Shown here: one piece after another, positions 55,136-64,000 of the stretch
How positions within the stretch are numbered: position 1 is the stretch's first letter
Layout of the letters: each line of letters opens with the position of its first letter
Assembly (NCBI GenBank): GCA_020744225.1
Contig: JAGMWG010000010.1
Span: forward strand, 1,116,001 to 1,180,000
Direction: 5' to 3'
DNA from: Paraphoma chrysanthemicola
Lineage: Eukaryota; Ascomycota; Dothideomycetes; Pleosporales; Phaeosphaeriaceae
DNA: 64,000 nt
Made by a program: the position numbers and the translations under genes
The notes under the pieces: generated by a model
Told to the model about the DNA's origin: nothing
What the model saw: the letters and a program-made list of their open reading frames with translations, nothing else
The model's database searches: none

Positions 55136-57846
55136 CTACTCCGCAATAGGACAATGATCATAATTGCCCGCAACATTGTTGCCCCACCACTGTGGGAAGG
55201 GTATCGCAGGTCCTCCAGCGCCGAACACCGCAAATGACAGGATAAACAAGCACGTAAGACTCGCGCCATCGAAAGCGCCAGTGATAAGGTACGAGTAGTC
55301 CCTGAAGATGCGCGGGCGGTAGTTTCGCAGGTAGAACTGCACGAAGAAGCCAGCAATGGTCCAGCTGAGCAGGACGCAGGTTTGCGACTGGTTGTACGGA
55401 ATGTAGCCCGCGTACTGGATGAACTGAGGGAAGTTGATCTCAGCGAGAGAGAACTTGCCGATACGGGGAACGAACTGCGACGGGAGTTAGTAAGGAAAGA
55501 ACATTGAGGAGATCAACGGAAGATGAATTGCGTACCCGAACAACGATGCGGTGCGCGATAACGATAGCCGCACCAACAGCCAGGCCGATTGGTACAATCG
55601 AATACTCCTTGCCCTGCTTGTAGAGGTAGGCAGCAAGAGCCCAGGTCGTGGCATTCGTGTTGTATGACTGAATCGTGGCGCCACTCCAGGATGAGTTACC
55701 ATTGCTATCCGCCAAGAGCTCCTTGTTGCCGGTGACAATGGAGATCATGACTGCGTAGTTGATGAAGCCTCCGAGGACAGTACCGTAGACTTGCGTCAAG
55801 AACATGACGCGCGGTGGGATTTTGACTACGAGGTGTTAGCCAGAAGCTATCAGCAGTAACATCAATGTTCTTACGATATTCACCCATCTTGAGGTCCTGA
55901 CTGAGCTGAACTGCGCCGTTGATCACGTTATGCGACCAGGCTGCGAAGTACATATTCCCAATGGGTCGTCCGGGTAGCATCAGGCCAGCAATGATCTTGG
56001 AGAGATTGTTCGTCGCAATACCATTACCAAAGCGTGCATAGAGCAAGGTGCTCTAGACTCTGATTAGTATTGGTTCTCATCGAGCGATGCATGGGGGCTG
56101 TACTTACGAAAGGTGCGATGATACAGCCCATCAGTAGTGCGACAATGTATGCCCACACCGGAAGGGTGATGTTCTCCTTAATGACGACAACAAGACCAAG
56201 AACGAAGCTGGCAACCAGTACAATGATGTACCACCACCATGGAGCTTCTTTGTAATGTTTTGCCATGTGGGCGTGGTGAGGATCGTCGAATTTCCCTGCC
56301 TTTGCTGCTTTGAATGCCCTGACCACGTCACCACCCCAGAACACAACGATGTGGGTGAGTAGGGCACCAATCTGAAACGACTTAGCAAATGACGAAGTCC
56401 AATGTTGAGAGGACTTACAGCGGCATTTGCCATGAACATTGCATACGCAAACGTGCCAGTCAGTACAGGTGCACCATACTTCGCCAAAGCACTGTGATCT
56501 AGCACTCCATTGACGAAGACACTTGCGCTGGGGTATCGCTTGCCTTCCGGGGTCAAGAGACGCGTTGACATGAAAGGGAGCGACTTTGCATTCCAGGCAT
56601 TTCCGTAGTAGATCCCAAGCATTACGAACATGCAGACCACAAGACCCGCGGTCTGATGCAGCTGAAGTTTGAGCGGCAAAGATGTCTGGAAGGATGTGAT
56701 CTGGGAGTTAAGTCAGCGTCATCCGAGTACACATTCTGCTTTGGTGGAGCTTACATATTGCCAATCCAAAGATATGCTAAACCAGCCCAATCCCTCGTTA
56801 TTGGTTGCTCCTCCGAATAGGTTTGTCAGCACGGCTGCTTTTGCCCCAGTGGCATGCATTGCTGCTAAGCATGGGATCGAGATCGAGTTGAGCCATGGAA
56901 AGATGTATGCAGGGAAGAACTCGTACACAAACATGCCAGTGAAAGCGATCCAAAACCATCGTAGAGGCTTGGAGTCCTTCACTGACTGCCAGTGAAGACC
57001 TTGAAGTACTTTGACCGTTGGAAGACTGCTCCAGTAGACCGAATCAACATGCCAAACACAGATTGGACGTAGTATACCGCAGATACCGTAGCCGAACAAT
57101 CCAATCGAGATGGTACTGAAGATGACGGTCACGGGACTCAACGTCATGCCGTAGAAGATCTCTTGTGCAGCGAAGACTTGACTGGCGGGCGCAGCAATCG
57201 ATGCCGACGTGGCTGTGATGGCGGTGATGGCATGCTCCTTCAAGCTCCAAGGACCATGGTTGAAGAAGGAAATGAGCCTGATGTAAAGAGGAGCCTTGCC
57301 CTCGCCGCCCTTCGCCCTCCAGCGAGCCTCGAACTTGTCTCCACGAGGCAGTATCTTAGCCCACGCGTTACCGATGAAATAGGCGATAAGCACGATGAAG
57401 GTCCCTTGAATCGTGATGAGAGTGGGCTTGAACTGAGGTATGCATTAGCATGATGGAGGATTTGACGCTCAATTGCGCTGACTCACTTGGTAAATCTGGT
57501 ACATGACGGCTTGGAAAGCTGAGAGTCCGGTAGCCAGGAAAAGACTCCGAAAGGTCAAAGCTGGGTCGAAGTCATCTCGCATGGGCAGCAAATGGGCAGC
57601 AGCATCAGCTCCCGTGATGATAATGTGTTCGTCGTCGTCGCGTTCGGAACCATCGTATTCGGGAAGGGCTGCCTTGATCTCGGGATCAAGCGCGCCCTTC
57701 TTGTCGAGATCATCGCCGGCGATAGAAAGACGTCGTTTCTCATCGCTAAATGCGTTGATTGCCGCGTGGCTCGGAAGGTTGGCGACCTTGCCTTCGACAC
57801 CCGGAGCGCCGAGGATGAGTCCATCACCAAGAGGATTGGAGGCCAT
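55136..57846 (-). CDS. OPT-family oligopeptide transporter
   Basis: Seven exons (57487-57846, 56755-57432, 56419-56700, 56108-56371, 55875-56052, 55536-55825, 55136-55474) join in frame to 796 aa. Introns are 47-61 nt. After a hydrophilic N-terminus of about 85 residues comes the OPT entry DDFDPALTFRSLFLATGLSAF, then FFNHGPWSLKEHAI, a variant of the NPGPFNxKEH signature. FPAYIFPWLNSISIPC, LFGGATNNEGLG, ISLDWQYITSF and C-terminal VQFYLRNYRPRIFRDYSYLITGAFDG are further family features. About 14-16 helices are expected. It should be a proton-coupled importer of small peptides or glutathione-like compounds at the plasma membrane. Some OPTs move metal chelates; this cannot be excluded. Confidence 0.93.
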
Positions 57847-59871
57847 GTCGCGGGTGGTGCTTGGGTCGTGGCTGGCGACTATCGAGGTGAGAGGACAAAT
57901 ATATTGCTGCTGCCGGTCCTGGTGCGAGCACGCTATCTGCCCCAGATAGTGCGTTCACGGCGATGGTGCACGCAAAGGCAGGTCCAGATTGCAGGACTGC
58001 GCGAGTTTGCACGTCCAGATAAGACACGGATCCTGTGACGGCGAACTTGCGTTATTGCCTAAGTGTGAACGGGAAGGTGGGCAGCGTTCAAAGTCGGGGC
58101 TGCTATACAACGGTCCAATTGAAGCACAGCGCAGTGTTGGACCATATGGCGCTATCGCAGGGTTATCGCATGCTCCTTCTGGAAGCATGCATGTCTGGGA
58201 ACTACGGCTGCAGGAATCGCCTACTGAGTAGTGATCGCGTCTTCTGGAAAAGCTTGTGCAGGTGGAGGATTCCAATACCGTGGTTGTAGGCGTGGTCAGA
58301 CATGGGAAGACTCTGTGGGATGGCGTGTTGTATCCCTTCTTTCCCCAGTGGCATGGTGCACGATTACATGGCGATTGTCAACCCCAGGAGGACTGCCAAA
58401 TGCCCGGGCCATTGCCATTCCCAAACTACGTGCTGTAGCAAGCATTACTGGCCGCGTGCCACCGCTGCTGGCACAGTCCAAGCACATCAACCCGGAGATG
58501 TCCCCGAGTCACGAACGAGTGTGTGCACTTGCCGAGGGGCCCTGGCTTCTGTCCGACGCGTTACCGATTCACACAGTGCCACCAATCGTGTTGGAGATTG
58601 ATGTCGCTACTCGCTGCAGCGTAATCTGGCTAGGGATGTTGGTTGCTGCGCCGCAATTAGATAGCCCTCCATCTCGGACAGAACGGCTCTTAGTGTTGCG
58701 ACGTTGGTGGCATACAGCAAGAAGCATTGCCAAGCGGGGTGGCTTCGTTAGGCCGAGCTTGTGCTGATCAAGCCAGCTCAGCATGAAAGACCCTTCGGAA
58801 GCGCCCAGCTAGTTCGTTCACGCGGCGAAGACGCCATCCACCTTCTCCTTCGGGAACAACAACATCCGCCACAGCTACTGGCGTATCGCGAAGCTCGTAG
58901 ATTGCGTGGTAGATAGGCCGTCGGCTTTTTGGACGAGGTAGGCTTAGAGAATCTGCCGGAGAACCACCTTGGTGTGTTGGCTGTCGGCCCTGGCACCCTG
59001 GAAGTCCCGGGACATTGGCGTCAGCGTCGTCCTTTGAGGCCTTATCAATCGACTCTTATTCAGCGGACTGTTTCGAGCGTCGAAGAACATAATATTTCAG
59101 GTCGTTGTGAAGGTCGTCATCCACGTGCTTGAAGTCGATACGCATCGCGCTTGCAGTTACAGTTAGTGCTTACGCTATTTCCTACCTTTCTCCCCACCTC
59201 GCGCGAAATGCGCTTGTTTTCCTAGCTTCTGTCCCGTACATGTGCTTGCGCGTCTCTTTCTGATTTTGTTCACAAACCTTCGAGCCTGAGCTCGCATTGT
59301 CGGCGTTATTCAATGGACGAATACGCACCTCACATGGCGTGATTTCCATCGCCTTCGCCAGGTCTTAAGCAGCATATGTTAATCTTGAGATGTAGAGAGA
59401 ACGCGTCGCCCCGGAGCCAGAAGTGTACTTGGACAGACGCTCGTAAATCTCGTTGTAATGAATGCGTGAGGTGGTTCTCTTCCATTCGGAGACGGTGGAA
59501 CCTAGCCGTCCATTACAGGTCAAAATACAGCGATGGACGACGAATATATATTTTCGCAGTACATGAGTCACTTGCCCTAAATAAAAGGGCGTAAGCGCTA
59601 AGTCAGGCAACAACAATACAGACCGTTCGCATTGCTCGCGACCCGCATCGCCAAATCCCACCTATATTTGCAGTCAGCTTGAGCGTCGATCCTTTCTCCA
59701 CCTTTGCATGGAAGCAGAACTGTGGCCGATGGTATTTCAAGCATTGTGCATGGGTGTATACAAAGACGGGACCCCAGAAAAACATCTGACTAGCTGAAAT
59801 CTTATGCCCGTCCTTAGATTCAGGTGGTCATCGTACGGATCATCGACAGCAATAGCATTCGTTTCGATAAC
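57847..59871. other. Gene-poor gap, 2.0 kb
   Basis: Upstream of the OPT gene and downstream of the FAD oxidase gene (both minus). The longest frame, 58231-58767 (plus, 178 codons), overlaps other open frames, has no domain and sits in GC-rich DNA; it is not called. No repeat boundaries seen. Confidence 0.5.
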
Positions 59872-61571
59872 CTATATAGTCTCACCATATGGAGCACCTT
59901 CCAACTTATAGCCACCAGGCTGTAACTTCTGAAACACAGCACTCGGGTCGTACTTCTTCGCGATGCTCTTCAGCTTAGCCAAGTTGGCTTCTCCATAGCT
60001 CGGCACGACATTTTGGTAAGGCCCGGCGTAATTCATGTAGATATACCTGTTGTATACGCCCCTTCTCTTCGCCTCCGCTTTGGCAGCGTTCATGAAGTCA
60101 AGCGCAGCTTTATTGAGCTGCGCGTCCTTAGACGCATCGTCCCAGACCATGTACAGCAGGCAATGGAAGAGCGGGCCGTCCTTGGGGTCGAGGCCTAGTG
60201 CGTTACCACCCTTCTTACTCATTTGGCTGAGAGCCGGTACGGTGAAGGCTTGAAATGTCAACGAGCCCTGGTCAGGTAAGGGTCCTACAGTGCTCTGGTG
60301 CAGGGCCTGCATCCAAGCCATGAAGTCGCGGTCGAGCTTGAAAGTACCCGCCCAGAAGGAATAGCGGTGGCCGGCAGGCATCTGTGCGTTGAGCATGTCG
60401 GTATCAGATGCAAGAGTGCGATTGAGAGTAGCAGTTATGACTGCCGGAATGGAAAGATATTCCTTGAGAATGGCCGGAGGATTGGTCTCGTCGACAGGCT
60501 CGAGATATTCGAGCTGAATTTGCGCGGCCGGATTCCCAGCTGTCACAGCGAACGAGAGGATTTGCACAGCCTTGGGATCCTGGGGAGCGCTCTCGACCAT
60601 GGTCGCGAAAGCATTGACCAAGGCTGGATAATCTGGTGTAAGATGGATGCGCGTTCCGCCCCACATTATCTTCCCCTGGGGCTTTGTCTCTAGGTTGAAC
60701 TTTGTGACCACCCCGAAATTGTTACCTCCTCCACGTAGAGCCCAGTATAGATCTGGGAAACGAGTCGGTGACACAGTAAGTATGATACCTGAGGCAGTTA
60801 CGACTTCAAAGGAAGCAACGTTGCTGGATGTGATTAGTACAACTCTTGTTTAATGAGGTATTCCATAGACTTACTCGCAAGCGAAGCCGTATAAGTTTGA
60901 GTGATGCGAAACGCCACCTCCCAAGACGAGGCCAGTTCCCACATCGGACGCCCGCCCGCCAACGACAACAAGGTCTTGTTCTGCAAGCTTCGTATAGACA
61001 GCCCCCCATCGGTTTCCGGGGCCTATTGATGCAATCTTCTTGTCTGATGACAGAGTGATCTCGTTCAATTTCTCGAGCGCCACTGTGATGCCGCCCTCAA
61101 TGGTGGATGCGCCAGGAAACGCAGTATGACCCCCACCTTTGATAGCGAAGGGGCACTGTGTCAAACGAGACAGTAAAACAACGGTCGACACATCGAGTGA
61201 CTTTGTAGGCTTGAAGATGCAGTACGGGTTGACTGTGGCAGCCTGTGTTGACCAGTATGCACCCGTGAAAGCATCGTACTCAGATCCTGCCCTCAACACG
61301 CTGCTGCCAAAGAGTAGCTTGAGTGAGTTACACTGCGGGTATTGTTAGCAGTTACTCCACATCTACGATGGAAAAGATCACATACCGCCGCAGAGCAAGG
61401 GCTGATAAGAGACCGCTTCTCACTCAAACCATCAAGCTCGGGAAGGGCCGAAACGTTGACGCCATTCCCAAGAAGAGCCTCAGTAATATTGAAATCTGTG
61501 GGCTCAAAAACATCCTGCGACAGGGCGCCGACGATGAGCGCACCCAGCGACACAGCTAGATGGGATCTCAT
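59872..61571 (-). CDS. Secreted FAD-linked (BBE-type) oxidoreductase
   Basis: Three exons (61386-61571, 60875-61332, 59872-60823) give 531 aa, with the start at 61571. The N-terminal 18 residues (MRSHLAVSLGALIVGALS) are a signal peptide. The PCMH-type FAD domain follows: CPFAIKGGGHTAFPGAS holds His131, the expected site of covalent 8-alpha-histidyl flavin attachment. GLVLGGGVSHHSNLYGFACDNV and YWALRGGGNNFGVVTKFNLET complete the FAD fold. The last 50 residues (YNRYIYMNYAGPYQNVVPSYGEANLAKLKSIAKKYDP region) are the berberine-bridge C-terminal segment. There is no GxCxxVG cysteine, so attachment is probably through His alone. Substrates in this family include carbohydrates, alcohols and secondary-metabolite intermediates; it is not known here. 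Confidence 0.92.
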
Positions 61572-63028
61572 GCTGCGCCAAGTATTTCGTACTCGTTGGA
61601 CTGGGGTATGAGACACAAGCAGCCGTTGGAATCCGAGCGACCGGGAATGCGATCGAGAGATGCAGGTGCCTGATGAGAGGCTTGTCGCTCCGAGGTTTCT
61701 TATTGATGTCGCAAAGGCTTGGACCAACGTTTTCCCCTGGACAAAGTGGTTGTCGATAAGCCACCTTCTTACTTTACGGCTTTTAGGAGCAAGCGATGGA
61801 GCGTTCCATGATGCCTAGAAGCACTCCATGGATGTAGTGCGTCTTGGATGCATACTATTGCAATCTAAGATACCCGAAGAAGCTGGGTTGGCACTGAATT
61901 AGTCCGAGTGGCCGCGACGCTGCCTCGGGGTTTTCGTTAGACGAGGCGAGATGCAGGTACGCCAATGCCAAAGCTCAAAACCTCCGTGACATACAGCCGG
62001 TATTCCTGAGAATCTTGAGTTGATGCAGTACATGTTACGGACTGTGCAGTTGGCCAAAGGCTCAAATGTAGGCACACATTGGGAGGGTACGATGAAGCAC
62101 CGAGGACGCTTTGCACCTCGGCAGCTGCCATGCATTGAAGAGAGACGGGCTTTGTCTTGCTCCACGCGAGTTACAGACAAGGCGCCCCAGTTACATTCCT
62201 TGGAGACCAGGATATGTATGCAGGCAACTCGAGCGATGGTCGAGAAAGGTTGACGTGGGAGCCACTTGCCGAGCCACTAAAACGTGCCGTCGATTTCTCC
62301 TGCCGCAACGCCAACCGCCGTCCTACACGTCTCCCGAAACTGACATGAAGTTTCCCAGTTTCAGGCTCTAGAAGCATCTTGTACAATACATGAGCTTCAA
62401 TAGAGCCATCATACCTAGTTCACTCTCGCAACAATACGACGAACCTCCGTAGACAACGCGGGACGAAAAGCCTTTGCTGGTGTGAGACTTGAAGGAATGC
62501 CCAGGTAGGATCGCAGACCCTGGAACCCTCTCAACACGCTAGCTGGGAACATCACCCGCCACTGGAGTCCGGTACCTCGGAAACGGCCACCCGGCTCCCG
62601 GAGACAGCATGAGGAACATCCGGGCCGTTGTCAACTCCAGGCAGTGTCAGTTTGTCTCTAAGGAATTAATCCGACGACAGGTCTCAATGCACGTCTTTTC
62701 GAGCAGTATAGACGAATCGGACCGTGCGCCGAACATGGCAAGTAATCCTGGTAGTGTATTTTGAGGTAGTCTTAGGAAGGATATGCTAGATTGCAGCTGG
62801 TTCCCAAAGGAATCCATCATGGCCCAGCCCAGTCATGGACCAAGTCAGTACTTGGTCAGTCGTTAGGATGCAACGGGAGCAAGCAACAGCCTTGTCTCCT
62901 CCTTGAATGCATCGACGTAAGGCACCCCAATATCCCCAGACTCTGCTCGTGTCTGTCACATCGTCGTCGCCAATTTTGACGCCATCTTCGATGCCATCTC
63001 ATCCATTGCTCCTCCACTTTTGGCAGTC
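61572..63028. other. Divergent intergenic region, 1.46 kb
   Basis: Between the FAD oxidase (minus) and the PTH11-like gene (plus). Several short overlapping open frames on both strands without family features. No gene seen. Confidence 0.5.
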
Positions 63029-64000
63029 ATGTCGTCCTTGACCAACGGCTTCGCGCAAGGCACAGTCCTGAAGGTGGCGTACTCGATGCTCGGTTTGACA
63101 AGTGCTGTCATACTTGCGAGAATTGGCCTCAACATCCTCAGACCGAAGAGCTTGATCGCCTCGGATTACTTCGTCTTCCTTGCCTTTGCCTTCTATGCGA
63201 CCATGTGCGCCTTATACATCTCAGTATCGCCGTACATGCACAAAGTGTACGGAGTCCTCAACGAGGAGATACCACCATATCCCGAAATGGCAGAAGACAC
63301 AATCATCATGACAAAGATGATCTTCGCGGCGCCATGTATGTTCTGGTTGACGCTATGGTCCATCAAAATATCGCTGCTACTTCTGTACCGAAGGCTCTTG
63401 ACGGGTATAGCAAGACGCTACACAATAATCTGGTGGAGCATCTTAGCAATCTGCGTAGTCGTAAGTAAATCATCATCCCTGGAGCAGAGAATGTGCTAAA
63501 TTCTGAAAGACTTTCGCCGGCAACTACATCATGTACTTTCGCAGTTGCGGGACGATATCTGGCTTTTGGACGGGAGGATGTAGTGGCAACCCAGCGAAGA
63601 ATGCGCAGCTCGCCAGTCTGTACTACTCCTTCACAGTAGACACTTCGACCAATCTTATGAGTAAGTACGATTCGAGCCTCCCACATCGCATTTTGTCGGC
63701 TATTAATTCACTCTGCAGTCATGGCACTACCCATCAAACTCACTTGGAGCCTCCAAATGCCCCGAAGCAAAAAGAATGCCATCCTCCTCCTCTTCGCAAG
63801 TGGCTTCGTCTGCATCCTCTTCGCCTGTCTCCGCGTCGCACAAGTCGCCATCAATGCCGCAAAACCCGAAGCGGACGCTCAACCTCTGGACCCCACATGG
63901 CTGGCCATCTGGGGTATGGTCGAGTGTTCAATCGGTACGTCTCCACAATTTCATTTCCAATCTACCCTACCCGCACTTTCATGCATTACCAACATCATAC
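63029..64000 (+). CDS. PTH11-like / fungal rhodopsin-type membrane protein, 3' truncated
   Basis: The start at 63029 gives MSSLTNGFAQGT. Exons 63029-63460, 63510-63660 and 63719-63934 join in frame. A GTACGT donor at 63935 opens an intron that runs off the window, so the gene is incomplete at its 3' end. Hydrophobic helices appear in the order of the fungal integral-membrane rhodopsin-like family. A segment KISLLLLYRRLLTG after the third helix and WSIKISLL are the family signature; SCGTISGFWTGGCSG provides extracellular cysteines, and DTSTNLMIMALPIKLTWSLQMP follows. Related PTH11-type proteins are plasma-membrane receptors that sense host or surface cues in pathogenic fungi. The ligand is unknown. 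No CFEM domain lies at the N-terminus. Confidence 0.88.

Noticed and set aside
58231..58767. 178-codon plus-strand open frame
   Set aside because: It overlaps other open frames in GC-rich DNA, has no domain, no introns and no residue pattern typical of a folded protein.
47578..63934. Secondary-metabolite cluster around the FAD oxidase and Zn2Cys6 factor
   Set aside because: No backbone synthase, P450 or tailoring set is present within the window.

Overview
The window looks like a 64 kb piece of a filamentous ascomycete genome (Pezizomycotina). Genes lie on both strands with short spliceosomal introns, mostly 44-107 nt, with GT..AG ends and CTAAC/CTAAT-like branch sites. Several products are typical of Pezizomycotina: a GEgh16 secreted protein, a PTH11-type membrane receptor, a Zn2Cys6 factor, and a fungal STAND-type N-terminus joined to a G-alpha-like part. 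A Dothideomycete is my guess from overall feel and is not proven. Exon borders were worked out by hand from splice signals and reading-frame continuity.

Region 1 (1-30 kb) is mainly housekeeping. It holds a 5'-truncated Sip3/Lam-type sterol-transfer protein, a protein with an internal ubiquitin domain, a broken STAND/G-alpha-like gene, RAD23, a four-helix membrane protein, a large unknown coiled-coil protein, ESS2 (DGCR14), TIF6 (eIF6), a serine-rich membrane protein, RCE1 and TRM9. Wide gene-poor gaps lie at 8.6-10.9 and 12.2-15.4 kb.

Region 2 (31.0-36.3 kb) is the most striking. Four adjacent genes encode a nitronate monooxygenase, a GST-kappa/DsbA-like protein, a 4-coumarate-CoA-ligase-like enzyme and a short-chain dehydrogenase. 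They end in SRL, AKL, ARL and TKL. The first three match the peroxisomal PTS1 signal and the fourth is a weak variant. This looks like a compact peroxisomal catabolic or detoxification module whose substrate is unknown.

Region 3 (37-47.3 kb) has the Neo1-type P4-ATPase and SEC16, transcribed divergently from an 825 bp gap. Both act in the early secretory pathway.

Region 4 (47.5-64 kb) is looser and more accessory in character: a Zn2Cys6 factor, an amino acid permease, a GEgh16 secreted protein, an OPT transporter, a secreted BBE-type FAD oxidase and a 3'-truncated PTH11-like receptor, separated by 0.5-2 kb gaps. No rRNA, tRNA, CRISPR array or intact transposon was recognised.
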